From Bordetella petrii (GTDB lineage Bacteria > Pseudomonadota > Gammaproteobacteria > Burkholderiales > Burkholderiaceae_B): a DNA stretch of 64,000 bases. Below, piece after piece: positions 55,707 through 64,000 of the stretch (within the stretch, counting starts at the first letter, position 1; the number at the start of each line of letters is the position of its first letter). The translations under genes were made by a program, and so were the position numbers. The notes beneath the pieces were generated by a model. The model had not been told where the DNA came from. It worked only from the letters and a program-made list of their open reading frames with translations, and made no database searches. The stretch spans positions 1 to 64,000 of the forward strand of contig WMBV01000028.1 in the NCBI GenBank assembly GCA_017745595.1, read 5' to 3'.

Positions 55707-57077
55707 ATGACTTACCATCCGGACACCTATCAGCCCCTGTCTTTCGGCGCTGCCCGCGAACAGTTCCTGGCGGGAACGCTGCGTCCCAGCGAATTTCTGG
55801 AGTCCTGCCTGCAAACCATCCGCGAGCGCGAGCCCGTCATCCAGGCGTGGGTCGTGATCAACGAAGAGGGCGCCCGTACCGCGGCGCGGGAATCCGACCG
55901 ACGTTACCAGGCGGGCCAGCCGTTGTCGCAGATAGACGGTATGCCGATCGGCATCAAAGACCTGATCGAAACAAAAGACATGCCGACCCAGATGGGCAGC
56001 CTCGCTTATGCCGGGTGCTTTCCCAAACGCGACAGTGCGTTGGTACGCGCGCTACGCGACGCGGGCGCAATTATCCTGGGAAAAACGGTGACCACCGCGC
56101 TGGGTTTTCTCGACCCTGGCCCAACCACCAACGCGTTCGATCCCGAGCGCACACCGGGCGGGTCGTCCAGCGGTTCCGGCGCGGCCGTGGGCGCGAAGAT
56201 GGTCCCGGTTGCCATCGGCTCGCAATTGGTCGGCTCGGTGCTGCGCCCGGCCAGTTTCAATGCCAACTGGGCGCTCAAGCCTACCTTCGGCGGTATCAAC
56301 CGCGGCGAGCGGCTGGGCTACAGCCAGTCTCATGTCGGCATCCACGCCGGCTGCGCGGAAGATATGTGGGCGGCGGCCATGGAAATCGTGACGCGGGTCG
56401 GCGGCGATCCCGGCCATCCGGGCCTCTACGGCGGACTGTCGGCGCCCGCGGCGCAAAAGCCACGACGCTTGGCGGTGATGGAGACCGAGGGGTGGGCGCG
56501 CCTCGATACCCCGTCGAAAGCTGCCTTCGAAGCCTTGGTCGATAAACTGGCCAAGGCTGGGGTCGAAATTGTCAGGCGGCCCGATCTCTTGCTGCTGGAC
56601 CTGTTCGAACAATCTATTGCGACGGCAACCGCAAACATGCTGCGGCTGATTTCCTGGGAACAACGCTGGTCGCTGGAAAACCTGATCGAGCAGCATCCCG
56701 GCACGCTGGGGCCCAGCCTGTTGCGGCAGCTAGAAAGCGGACGCGGCGTTACGCTGGACACCTTCCGGCAAGACCTGGCGCTGCGCGATCTGGCGCGCCA
56801 ACGCCTGGCTGCCCTGGAGACACACTGCGATGCGCTGATCAGCCCGGCGTCCTGCGGGCCGGCGCCGCGTCTCGAGGCCACGAAGAACACGCCGTTTCCC
56901 ACCGGCGACGTATCGTTCAGCTGCGTATCGTCGTATGTGGGGGCGCCCGCGGTTACCGCGCCCTTGCTGTGCGTCGAGGGCATGCCGTTCGGCGTCCAGT
57001 TCATGGGGCAGCCTCATCAAGATGAGCGCGTCACGGCCATCGCGCGCTGGGTCGAGCAGGCAATGAGCCCTGCCTGA
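55707..57077 (+). CDS. Amidase-signature family hydrolase
   Basis: 456 residues. The catalytic Lys is in GMPIGIKDLIETKDMPT, the cis-Ser in PGGSSSGSGAAVGA and the nucleophile Ser in GSQLVGSVLRP. Here the oxyanion/nucleophile segment reads SQLVGS instead of the usual TDTGGS, so the substrate pocket is probably unusual. It hydrolyses an amide of unknown structure. ATG 55707 follows AAGGAG. Coupled to a Bug receptor and an adjacent LysR regulator. Confidence 0.9.
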   Translation: MTYHPDTYQPLSFGAAREQFLAGTLRPSEFLESCLQTIREREPVIQAWVVINEEGARTAARESDRRYQAGQPLSQIDGMPIGIKDLIETKDMPTQMGSLAYAGCFPKRDSALVRALRDAGAIILGKTVTTALGFLDPGPTTNAFDPERTPGGSSSGSGAAVGAKMVPVAIGSQLVGSVLRPASFNANWALKPTFGGINRGERLGYSQSHVGIHAGCAEDMWAAAMEIVTRVGGDPGHPGLYGGLSAPAAQKPRRLAVMETEGWARLDTPSKAAFEALVDKLAKAGVEIVRRPDLLLLDLFEQSIATATANMLRLISWEQRWSLENLIEQHPGTLGPSLLRQLESGRGVTLDTFRQDLALRDLARQRLAALETHCDALISPASCGPAPRLEATKNTPFPTGDVSFSCVSSYVGAPAVTAPLLCVEGMPFGVQFMGQPHQDERVTAIARWVEQAMSPA

Positions 57078-57087
57078 AGCAGAAACA

Positions 57088-57142
57088 AAAAGGGCCCCTG
57101 CGCCGCGCCTTCGGCTCGCTGCCCCCGAAAGGGGGCCCTTTT
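57088..57142 (+). terminator. Terminator after the amidase gene
   Basis: Outer stem AAAAGGGCCCC / GGGGCCCTTTT (57088-57098 and 57132-57142) with an inner hairpin GCCCCC / GGGGGC. The TTTT end makes it an intrinsic terminator for the plus-strand gene. Confidence 0.6.
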
Positions 57143-57163
57143 GCCTTGGGGCGGGCTGGCGGC

Positions 57164-57199
57164 AAAAAAAGCCGGGCTGCGTGTCCGCAGCCCGGCTTT
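57164..57199 (-). terminator. Intrinsic terminator of acnB
   Basis: Stem AAAGCCGGGCTGC / GCAGCCCGGCTTT with a 6-base loop, followed on the minus strand by seven T (the A-run 57164-57170). It lies 37 bases past the acnB stop and is a textbook terminator. Confidence 0.85.
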
Positions 57200-57235
57200 G
57201 GCGTACGCAAGCGCCGCGGGATGCGGCGCCCCGAT

Positions 57236-59827
57236 TTACACCTCGATGACGTCGGCGACGTCTTTGTAGTCGGCGATCTTGTCGAAGTTCAGGTACTGGT
57301 AGATCTGGTCGCCGCTCTTGTTGATGACGCCCATGTCGGCCATGTACTCTTCCTTGGACGGGATGCGGCCCAGGCGCGAGCAGATGGCGGCCAGCTCGGC
57401 CGAACCCAGGTACACGTTGGTGTTCTTGCCCAGGCGGTTCGGGAAGTTGCGGGTGCTGGTCGACATGACGGTCGCGCCTTCGCGCACCTGTGCCTGGTTG
57501 CCCATGCACAGCGAGCATCCCGGCATTTCGGTGCGCGCGCCGGCGGTGCCGAACACGCCATAGTGGCCTTCTTCAGTCAGTTGCTGCGCGTCCATCTTGG
57601 TGGGCGGAGCCACCCACAGCTTGACCGGAATGTCGCGCTTGCCTTCCAGCAGTTTCGATGCCGCGCGGAAGTGGCCGATGTTGGTCATGCAGCTGCCGAT
57701 GAATACTTCGTCGATCTTGGCGCCGGCCACGTCCGACAGCGTCTTGACGTCGTCGGGGTCGTTCGGGCAGGCCACGATGGGTTCGTGCACGTCGGCCAGG
57801 TCGATTTCGATGACGGCGGCGTATTCGGCGTCGGCGTCGGGTTCCAGCAGCTTGGGATCGGCCAGCCAGGCTTCCATGGCCTTGATGCGGCGGCCCAGCG
57901 AACGCTCGTCTTCATAGCCGTTGGCGATCATCCACTTCAGCATGACGATGTTGCTGTTGATGTATTCGATGATCGGTTCTTTGTTCAAGCGCACCGAGCA
58001 GCCGGCCGCCGAACGCTCGGCCGACGCGTCGGACAGTTCGAAGGCCTGTTCCACCTTCAGGTCGGGCAGGCCCTCGATTTCGAGAATGCGGCCCGAGAAG
58101 ATGTTCTTCTTGCCTTGCTTGGCCACGGTCAGCAGGCCCTGCTTGATGGCATACAGCGGGATGGCGTTGACCAGGTCGCGCAGCGTGACGCCGGGCTGCA
58201 TCTTGCCCTTGAAGCGCACCAGCACCGATTCCGGCATGTCCAGCGGCATGACGCCGGTGGCGGCCGCGAAGGCCACCAGGCCCGAGCCGGCGGGGAACGA
58301 GATGCCGATGGGGAAACGCGTGTGCGAGTCGCCGCCGGTGCCCACGGTGTCGGGCAGCAGCATGCGGTTGAGCCACGAGTGGATCACGCCGTCGCCCGGG
58401 CGCAGCGAGATGCCGCCGCGCGTGCTGATGAACTGCGGCAGCGTGTGGTGCGTCTTGACGTCGACGGGCTTGGGATACGCCGCGGTATGGCAGAACGACT
58501 GCATGACCAGGTCCGCCGAAAAGCCCAGGCAGGCCAGGTCTTTCAGTTCGTCGCGGGTCATGGGGCCGGTGGTGTCCTGGCTGCCCACCGAGGTCATGCG
58601 CGGTTCGCAGTAGGTGCCGGGGCGCACGCCCTGGCCTTCGGGCAGGCCGCAGGCCCGGCCCACCATCTTCTGGGCCAGCGAGTAGCCGCGGCCGGAATCG
58701 GCCGGGTTCTTGGGCAGGCGGAACAGGGTCGAGGGCGGCAGGCCCAGGGCCTCGCGGGCCTTGGCGGTCAGGCCGCGGCCGATGATCAGCGGAATGCGGC
58801 CGCCGGCGCGCACTTCGTCGAACAGCACGTCGGACTTGACCTGGAATTCGGCGATGACCGCGCCGTTCTTGAGCGCCTTGCCTTCATACGGACGCAGCTC
58901 GACCACGTCGCCCATTTCCATCCTGGACGTGTCCAGCTCGATGGGCAGGGCGCCCGCGTCTTCCATGGTGTTGTAGAAGATCGGGGCGATCTTGCCGCCC
59001 AGGCACACGCCGCCGTAGCGCTTGTTCGGCACGAACGGGATGTCTTCGCCGGTGAACCACAGCACCGAGTTGGTGGCCGATTTGCGCGACGAGCCCGTGC
59101 CGACCACGTCGCCCACGTAGGCGACCAGGTGGCCTTTTTCTTTCAGCGATTCGATGAACTGCACCGGGCCGCGCTTGCCGTCTTCTTCGGGCTGGAACGC
59201 CGCGCCGTCGCGCTTGTTCTTCAGCATGGCCAGCGCGTGCATGGGAATGTCGGGGCGCGTGGTGGCGTCGGGCGCGGGCGACAGGTCGTCGGTGTTGGTT
59301 TCGCCCGGCACCTTGAACACGGTGATGGTCAGGCTTTCGGGCAGTTCGGGGCGGCTGGTGAACCATTCGGCGTCGGCCCAGCTTTGCAGCACCGATTTCG
59401 CGTTGGCGTTGCCCTTGTCGGCCTTTTCCTTCACGTCGTGGAAGGCGTCGAACATCAGCAGGGTTTTCTTCAGGCCGGCGGCGGCGATGGTGCCGATTTC
59501 GGCGTCGTCCAGCAGTTCGATCAGCGGGCCGATGTTGTAGCCGCCGAGCATGGTGCCCAGCAGTTCGGTAGCCTTGGCCCGGCTGATCAGCGCACACGAT
59601 TCCTTGCCCAGCGCCACGGCGGCCAGGTACGAGGCCTTGACCTTGGCGGCGTCGTCAACGCCGGCCGGCACGCGATGCGTCAGCAGTTCCAGCAAATTGT
59701 CTGCCTCGCCCGCGGGCGGGTTCTTCAGCAGTTCGATCAGGTCGGCGGTTTGTTGGGCCGAAAGCGGCAGCGGGGGAATGCCCAGCGCGGCGCGCTCGGC
59801 AACGTGTTGGCGATACGTTTCCAGCAT
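57236..59827 (-). CDS. acnB: Aconitate hydratase B
   Basis: 863 residues, full length for AcnB, the main bacterial TCA aconitase. N-terminal HEAT-like region, then the aconitase domains. [4Fe-4S] ligands are Cys713 ([14 protein letters not shown]) and Cys771 and Cys774 ([10 protein letters not shown]). The TACAAT -10-like box at 59874-59879 and the dyad at 59906-59926 lie upstream, matching acnA. A strong terminator follows. Confidence 0.97.
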   Translation of the reverse strand: MLETYRQHVAERAALGIPPLPLSAQQTADLIELLKNPPAGEADNLLELLTHRVPAGVDDAAKVKASYLAAVALGKESCALISRAKATELLGTMLGGYNIGPLIELLDDAEIGTIAAAGLKKTLLMFDAFHDVKEKADKGNANAKSVLQSWADAEWFTSRPELPESLTITVFKVPGETNTDDLSPAPDATTRPDIPMHALAMLKNKRDGAAFQPEEDGKRGPVQFIESLKEKGHLVAYVGDVVGTGSSRKSATNSVLWFTGEDIPFVPNKRYGGVCLGGKIAPIFYNTMEDAGALPIELDTSRMEMGDVVELRPYEGKALKNGAVIAEFQVKSDVLFDEVRAGGRIPLIIGRGLTAKAREALGLPPSTLFRLPKNPADSGRGYSLAQKMVGRACGLPEGQGVRPGTYCEPRMTSVGSQDTTGPMTRDELKDLACLGFSADLVMQSFCHTAAYPKPVDVKTHHTLPQFISTRGGISLRPGDGVIHSWLNRMLLPDTVGTGGDSHTRFPIGISFPAGSGLVAFAAATGVMPLDMPESVLVRFKGKMQPGVTLRDLVNAIPLYAIKQGLLTVAKQGKKNIFSGRILEIEGLPDLKVEQAFELSDASAERSAAGCSVRLNKEPIIEYINSNIVMLKWMIANGYEDERSLGRRIKAMEAWLADPKLLEPDADAEYAAVIEIDLADVHEPIVACPNDPDDVKTLSDVAGAKIDEVFIGSCMTNIGHFRAASKLLEGKRDIPVKLWVAPPTKMDAQQLTEEGHYGVFGTAGARTEMPGCSLCMGNQAQVREGATVMSTSTRNFPNRLGKNTNVYLGSAELAAICSRLGRIPSKEEYMADMGVINKSGDQIYQYLNFDKIADYKDVADVIEV

Positions 59828-59905
59828 GGGGAGGCCTGCGTAAAAGTCGGTTGCGGGAAGGGGTGTGGCCAGGATTGTAGAGTGTGGAGGGCTGGCGGGG
59901 CAAGT

Positions 59906-59926
59906 GTCTTATATCTTATATAAGAC
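59906..59926. promoter_or_regulatory. Operator dyad shared with acnA
   Basis: Identical to 24736-24756: GTCTTATA and TATAAGAC around TCTTA. Its centre is about 49 bases before the predicted acnB transcription start, 10 bases (one helical turn) nearer than in acnA. It also lies 75 bases upstream of the exonuclease gene on the other strand. Confidence 0.7.
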
Positions 59927-60000
59927 TTGAATCCCGTTCCCGGACGCCCGCGCGGCGACGCGCGGCTCGCGCATACAATGCCCCGATTGCCCGGACCGCC

Positions 60001-60642
60001 ATGCACTATTTCCGCCGTCGCTATTCCATTCCCAGTCCGTACCAGGACCACGATCCCGGGGCGCCGCCCCGGCCCGCGCAGGCGGCGCCGTCGCGCTCGG
60101 CCCGCCATCGGCTGGCGCTGCAGGCGCTGGACGGCGCCTTTGCCGTGGCCGACCTGGAAACCACCGGCCTGTCGACCGCCAGTTGCGAGATCCTGGAGTT
60201 CGCCGCGGTGCAGGTGGCGCCCGACGGCACCATCGCACGCGAGTTTTCGCAGGTGGTGCGCACGCGGGCGACGGTGCCGCCCTTCATCACGCGCCTGACG
60301 GGCATTACCCAGGCCGAGGTCGACGGCCGGGGCATTCCGGTCGCCGAAGCCTACGCGGCTTTCCTGGCGTTCGTGGCCGACGCGCCGGTGTTTTTCCACA
60401 ACGCCTCGTTCGACCGCCGTTTCCTGCAGGCCGCCGCCGCGCACACCGGGTTGCCGTTCGGCAACCCCACGCATTGCACCCTGCAGCTGGCGCGCCAGGC
60501 CTGGCCCGAGCTGCCTTCGCACAAGCTGCAGATCCTGGCGCGCCACGTGGGCGCGGCCGATCCCACCCACCGGGCGCTGGCCGATGTGCGCAGCACCGTG
60601 GCGGTGGCGCTGGCCGCGCGCCGCAGGCTGGCGGGCCTATAG
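60001..60642 (+). CDS. DEDDh 3'-5' exonuclease (DnaQ-like)
   Basis: 213 residues. The N-terminal 40 are basic and Pro-rich; the exonuclease domain has the acidic set VADLETTGLS (Asp, Glu), HNASFDRRFL (Asp) and HRALADVRSTV (His, Asp). It resembles the epsilon proofreading subunit, but chromosomal dnaQ is usually next to rnhA, so it is probably an accessory exonuclease. ATG 60001 is the first in-frame ATG. Confidence 0.88.
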   Translation: MHYFRRRYSIPSPYQDHDPGAPPRPAQAAPSRSARHRLALQALDGAFAVADLETTGLSTASCEILEFAAVQVAPDGTIAREFSQVVRTRATVPPFITRLTGITQAEVDGRGIPVAEAYAAFLAFVADAPVFFHNASFDRRFLQAAAAHTGLPFGNPTHCTLQLARQAWPELPSHKLQILARHVGAADPTHRALADVRSTVAVALAARRRLAGL

Positions 60643-60736
60643 CCTGCGGGGTTGCCCCGCGGGGGTGGTAAGGTAAACCGTGCAAGGCGCCGCCGCGACA
60701 CACGGCGGCATTCCCGGTTTCACCAAGGAGCATCCC

Positions 60737-61450
60737 ATGACCTATGACCTGTGGTACTGGGACGGCATTCCCGGCCGCGGCGAATTCGTGCGCCTGGCCC
60801 TGGAAGCGGCGCGCATCCCTTACCGCGAGCGCGCCCGCCAGCCGGGCGCCACCGGCCAGACCGTGGCCGACGACATGCAGTCGCCGCGCCAGCATCCGCC
60901 GTTCGCCCCGCCTTACCTGGTGGCGGGCCGGCTGACGCTGGGCCAGACCGCCAACATCCTGCTGTATCTGGGTGACAAGCATGGCCTGGCGCCCGCCAGC
61001 GCGGCGGGCCGCTACTGGACCAACCAGCTGCAGCTGACCATCGCCGACATGGTGGCCGAAGCGCACGACACCCACCATCCGATCGCGGCCAGCGACTACT
61101 ACGAAGATCAGCGCGCCGAGGCGGCGCGTCGCGCGGCCAATTTCCGCGCCGAGCGCATGCCGAAGTTCCTGGGCTATTTCGAGCGGGTACTGCAAGAACG
61201 CGGCGACTGGCTGGCCGGGGGGAGGCGCTGGTCGTATGCCGACCTTTCCCTGTTCCACCTGGTGGATGGCCTGCTGCATGCTTTTCCGCGCCGCATGGAC
61301 ACCTTGGCGCGCCGGTACCCCAAGGTGATGGCGCTGCATGCCAGGGTGGCCCGATTGCCGGCGCTGCAGGACTATTTTTCCAGCGGCCGCCGGTTGCCAT
61401 TCGGCGACGGGATCTTTCGCTATTACCCCGAGCTCGACGGGGCCGGGTAG
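60737..61450 (+). CDS. Glutathione S-transferase
   Basis: 237 residues. The N-terminal thioredoxin-fold part reads LWYWDGIPGRGEFVRLALEAA; the cis-Pro loop is in PPFAPPYLV and the GLTQTANI-like GQTANILLYLGDKHGL follows. The C-terminal helical domain begins near residue 90. The form resembles alpha/pi/sigma-type GSTs. ATG 60737 follows AAGGAG. Monocistronic. Confidence 0.88.
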   Translation: MTYDLWYWDGIPGRGEFVRLALEAARIPYRERARQPGATGQTVADDMQSPRQHPPFAPPYLVAGRLTLGQTANILLYLGDKHGLAPASAAGRYWTNQLQLTIADMVAEAHDTHHPIAASDYYEDQRAEAARRAANFRAERMPKFLGYFERVLQERGDWLAGGRRWSYADLSLFHLVDGLLHAFPRRMDTLARRYPKVMALHARVARLPALQDYFSSGRRLPFGDGIFRYYPELDGAG

Positions 61451-61469
61451 GCGCGCCGGTGGCGGCGCG

Positions 61470-62255
61470 TCAGGCGCCCGCGGCCAGCGGCCAAAAGGCC
61501 TCGCGCCACGCCAGCCCGGCCCGGGTGTCGGCGCGCGGCCGGTATTCGCAGCCGATCCAGCCGGCGTAGCCGCTGTGTGCCAGCGTGCGCAGGGCCTGGC
61601 TGACCGCGGGGTCGGTGGGGTCGGGTTCGTGGCGTCCCTGCGGATGGGCGAACTGCACGTGGTGCACCTGCGGCAGGGCCGCGCGCAGCGCGCGGTCCAG
61701 GTCCAGGCCCTCGCGCTGACAATGATAGAAATCGAACTGCAGCCGCAGCGCCGGATGCCCGACCAGGTCGATGATGCGCGCGGCCTGTTCGGGCAAGTAA
61801 TAAAAATACCCGGGCATGTCGTGCCGGTTCAGCGGCTCGAGCGTCAGCGTGACGCCGGCGCGCTCGGCCAGGGGGACCGCCCGTTGCAGGTTGTCCACCA
61901 GCGTGGCCTGGCAGGCGGCGTGCGTCGCGCCGGCGGGCGGCTGCCCGGCCATGACGTGCACGCCGCGGCAGCCGGTTGCGTGGCAGACGGCCAGGGCTTG
62001 CGCCAGCGCGGCATCGAACTCGGCTTCCCGGCCGGGCAGGCACGCCAGGCCCTTTTCGCCATCGGGGCCGACGGGCGTGTTCACCAGCGCCAGCACCAGG
62101 CCGTGCTGTTGCAGCAGCGCCGCCAGTTCTTCGGGCGGCAGATCGTACGGAAACAGGATCTCGACGCCCGTAAAACCGTCGCGCGCGGCCTCTTGCATGC
62201 GCCGCGCCAGGGGCAGGCCGGGGTACAGCAGGGAAAGATTCGCAGCCAGTTTCAT
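61470..62255 (-). CDS. hyi: Hydroxypyruvate isomerase-like TIM-barrel protein
   Basis: 261 residues, xylose-isomerase-like barrel. Metal-binding Glu and Asp/His are expected in VTLTLEPLNRHDMPGYF, LQFDFYHCQREG and the C-terminal GWIGCEYRP. It matches hydroxypyruvate isomerase (Hyi) or OtnI-type enzymes. ATG 62255 follows GAGGAATTC; upstream in-frame residues are not conserved. No glyoxylate genes are adjacent, so the physiological substrate is unclear. Confidence 0.82.
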   Translation of the reverse strand: MKLAANLSLLYPGLPLARRMQEAARDGFTGVEILFPYDLPPEELAALLQQHGLVLALVNTPVGPDGEKGLACLPGREAEFDAALAQALAVCHATGCRGVHVMAGQPPAGATHAACQATLVDNLQRAVPLAERAGVTLTLEPLNRHDMPGYFYYLPEQAARIIDLVGHPALRLQFDFYHCQREGLDLDRALRAALPQVHHVQFAHPQGRHEPDPTDPAVSQALRTLAHSGYAGWIGCEYRPRADTRAGLAWREAFWPLAAGA

Positions 62256-62270
62256 GAATTCCTCGCAGAG

Positions 62271-62288
62271 TGTGGAGAATTTTCCACA
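62271..62288. promoter_or_regulatory. Near-palindrome upstream of hyi
   Basis: TGTGGA and TCCACA arms around GAATTT form an 18-bp near-palindrome, 16 bases upstream of the hyi start codon, so a bound protein would block initiation. Confidence 0.35.
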
Positions 62289-62340
62289 TATTTGGCGTTC
62301 AGCGCCGCGCCGTATTGAGACCTTTGCAGAAATACGATTC

Positions 62341-62363
62341 AATGTATCAATAACTGATACATT
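62341..62363. promoter_or_regulatory. Perfect 23-bp dyad upstream of the chemoreceptor gene
   Basis: AATGTATCA and TGATACATT arms around ATAAC, in the AT-rich divergent region between hyi and the chemoreceptor gene. It looks like an operator for a dimeric regulator that is not encoded in the window. Confidence 0.5.
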
Positions 62364-62414
62364 AAATTTCTATTCGCATCAATTGTTATCGTGGTGCGCG
62401 CAAAGGAGACGTAC

Positions 62415-63794
62415 ATGGCATGGCAGGGGCTCCGTCGGCTGTTTGGCAACCGCAAACGGCGTCAGGCCGATATAGTGGGGCAATTGGCGGCCATCCATAA
62501 GACCCAGGCGGTCATCGAGTTCGATTTACAGGGCCACGTGCTGGCCGCCAACTCGAATTTCCTGGACGCGATGGGCTACGGCTGGGAAGAAATCCGGGGC
62601 CGCCATCACGCGATGTTCGTCGATCCGGCCGAACGGGATACCCCGCAATACCAGGCATTCTGGCGCGCGCTGCGGGATGGCCGGCACGACGCGGGCCGGT
62701 ATCGCCGCGTGGCCAAGGGCGGCCGCGAAGTCTGGCTGCAGGCCAGCTACAGCCCCGTGCTGGATGCCCGGGGCAGGCCGTTCAAGGTGGTGAAGGTCGC
62801 CACCGACATCACCGAACAGCAGCGCCTGAGCGACGACATGGCCGGGCAGGTCGAGGCCATTTCGAAGGTGCAGGCCATCGCCGAATTCGAGCTGGACGGG
62901 ACCGTCATCCGGGCCAACGATTTGTTCCTGGCCGCCCTGGGCTATCGCGCCGACGAAATCGTGGGCCGCCACCATCGCATGTTCGTGCAGCCGCACGAAC
63001 GCGACAGCGCGCGCTATGCCGAGTTCTGGCGCAAGCTGGCCCAGGGCCGCCACGACGCGGGCCAGTATCTGCGGCTGGGCAAGAATGGCCGCGAGGTCTG
63101 GATCGAGGCCAGCTACAACCCCATCCTGGATGCCGACGGCCGGCCGTTCAAAGTGGTCAAGTACGCCACCGACATCACGCGGCGCTTCACGGCCGCCCAG
63201 ACCCTGCGCGTCGCCGTGCAGGGTCTGACGGACAACGCCGAGCGCGCGGGCCAGGCCAACGAGCTGGCGCGCGAGGCCAGCCGCGTGGCCGAGCAGGGCG
63301 GCCATACCGTGGAAGACGTGGTGCTCACCATGAATGCCATCACGGAAAGCTCGCGGCGCATTTCCGAGATCATCGGCGTGATGGACGGCATTGCGTTCCA
63401 GACCAATATTCTGGCGTTGAACGCGGCCGTCGAGGCCGCCCGCGCGGGTACGCACGGCAAGGGCTTCGCGGTGGTGGCGGCCGAGGTGCGCAGCCTGGCG
63501 CAGAACAGCGCCGCGGCGGCCAAGGAAATCAAGGACCTCATTACCGCGTCGGTCGAGCAGATCCGCAGCGGGGCCGACCTGGTGCAGTCCGCGGGCGCCA
63601 CGATGGGCGACATCGTGGCGTCGTCGCGCCGCGTGACCGACATCATGGGCGAGGTGGTGGACGTGTCGCTGGAACAGTCGCGCACGCTGGCGGAGATTAC
63701 CGACGACATCACCCAGAACAGCGCCGCGGCTGCGCAGGCGCCGCGCCGGGCCGGCATCGCGCCGGTGGCGGCGCTGGCGCGCCGGGCGGCCTGA
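62415..63794 (+). CDS. Soluble double-PAS methyl-accepting chemotaxis protein
   Basis: 459 residues, no membrane segment. Two tandem PAS domains (about 35-150 and 155-270) share the repeats [16 protein letters not shown] and [16 protein letters not shown] and both end near VKYATDITR / VKVATDITE. The signalling hairpin is intact ([22 protein letters not shown]). It has no CheR/CheB pentapeptide tail. It is probably a cytoplasmic energy or redox sensor like Aer. ATG 62415 follows AAGGAG. Confidence 0.9.
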   Translation: MAWQGLRRLFGNRKRRQADIVGQLAAIHKTQAVIEFDLQGHVLAANSNFLDAMGYGWEEIRGRHHAMFVDPAERDTPQYQAFWRALRDGRHDAGRYRRVAKGGREVWLQASYSPVLDARGRPFKVVKVATDITEQQRLSDDMAGQVEAISKVQAIAEFELDGTVIRANDLFLAALGYRADEIVGRHHRMFVQPHERDSARYAEFWRKLAQGRHDAGQYLRLGKNGREVWIEASYNPILDADGRPFKVVKYATDITRRFTAAQTLRVAVQGLTDNAERAGQANELAREASRVAEQGGHTVEDVVLTMNAITESSRRISEIIGVMDGIAFQTNILALNAAVEAARAGTHGKGFAVVAAEVRSLAQNSAAAAKEIKDLITASVEQIRSGADLVQSAGATMGDIVASSRRVTDIMGEVVDVSLEQSRTLAEITDDITQNSAAAAQAPRRAGIAPVAALARRAA

Positions 63795-63805
63795 CGGGCG
63801 CCGCC

Positions 63806-64000
63806 TTACAACACCTTTTTTTCGTGGTGCACCTGGGGCGGCTGCGCGAAGTGCGGGCCCACCAGTTTGCGCCATTCCTGGAAATCGGCCGATTCCCGGA
63901 AGTCCACCATGTGGTGGTCGACGGTTTCCCAGTCGACCACCAGGGTGTATTGCAGCGGGTTCTCGATCGAGCGGTGCAAGGCCATGCCATGGCAGCCGCG
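63806..64000 (-). CDS. Probable ABM-domain protein, C-terminal part
   Basis: Partial: the 5' end lies beyond the window. The visible 64 residues read MALHRSIENPLQYTLVVDWE, then VDHHMVDFRESADFQEWRKL and a C-terminal HHEKKVL. The LQYTLVVDWET and FQEWRKLVGPHF pattern is typical of antibiotic-biosynthesis-monooxygenase-like (ABM) ferredoxin folds, small dimeric proteins of diverse function. It is convergent with the chemoreceptor gene, with 11 bases between the stop codons. Confidence 0.65.
   Translation of the reverse strand, partial: RGCHGMALHRSIENPLQYTLVVDWETVDHHMVDFRESADFQEWRKLVGPHFAQPPQVHHEKKVL

Noticed and set aside
57146-59923. 925-codon open frame antisense to acnB
   Set aside because: Same reason: low-complexity translation opposite a fully conserved aconitase gene.

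Overview
The window is high-GC DNA with dense, strand-clustered operons. It carries four orphan Bug-type (TctC-family) periplasmic receptors, an EF-P whose residue 32 is Arg next to an EarP rhamnosyltransferase, and several families frequent in beta-proteobacteria (DUF2863, DUF2968, DUF3613, DUF1178). Together these point to a Burkholderiales chromosome, most likely Alcaligenaceae (Bordetella/Achromobacter-like). The species assignment is inference. I see no rRNA, tRNA, CRISPR array, insertion sequence or prophage.

Layout. 1-2.2 kb: the start of a Gly-rich lipoprotein (cut by the window edge) and a ShlB/FhaC-like outer-membrane transporter, both on the minus strand, followed by an AT-rich upstream region. 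2.6-17.2 kb: a stand-alone MHYT membrane sensor, then a complete Tad/Flp pilus locus (flp, tadV, two TadE-like genes, rcpC, rcpA, tadZ, tadA, tadB, tadC, tadD, DUF3613, TadG-like) closed by an enhancer-binding regulator. Most of its junctions overlap by 1-4 bases. 17.3-21.7 kb: a DUF2968 lipoprotein, a DUF1178 protein, and the leftward group DUF2863-earP-efp. 21.9-24.6 kb: acnA.

24.9-34.1 kb: an acyl-CoA cluster arranged around a convergent/divergent IclR regulator. It holds an acyl-CoA dehydrogenase, two MaoC hydratases, a citrate-synthase-fold lyase, an SDR, two family III CoA-transferases/racemases and two Bug receptors. It looks like a CoA-dependent route for an unknown carboxylic acid. 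34.1-37.7 kb: a single-chain CydDC-like ABC exporter. 37.9 kb: an SLT-type lipoprotein.

38.6-47.9 kb: a GntR regulator divergent from a seven-gene sugar or sugar-acid operon: periplasmic binding protein, fused two-domain ATPase, fused double permease, SDR, 3-hydroxyacyl-CoA-dehydrogenase-like enzyme, BKACE and SMP-30 lactonase. The enzymes suggest oxidation, lactone opening, C3 oxidation and acetyl-CoA-dependent cleavage. 47.9-57.1 kb: a TonB siderophore receptor with a Fur-like dyad, two LysR regulators, two Bug receptors, an M28 peptidase and an amidase. 57.2-64 kb: acnB, a DEDDh exonuclease, a GST, a hydroxypyruvate-isomerase-like protein, a cytoplasmic double-PAS chemoreceptor and the end of a probable ABM-domain protein.

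The strongest cross-window link is a 21-bp dyad found, identical, upstream of both acnA and acnB. It lies 10 bp (one helical turn) further from the predicted -10 box in acnA than in acnB, which suggests one regulator controls both aconitases. The most interesting candidate systems are the BKACE sugar-acid pathway, the IclR-centred CoA cluster, and the variant TpsB transporter next to a lipoprotein.
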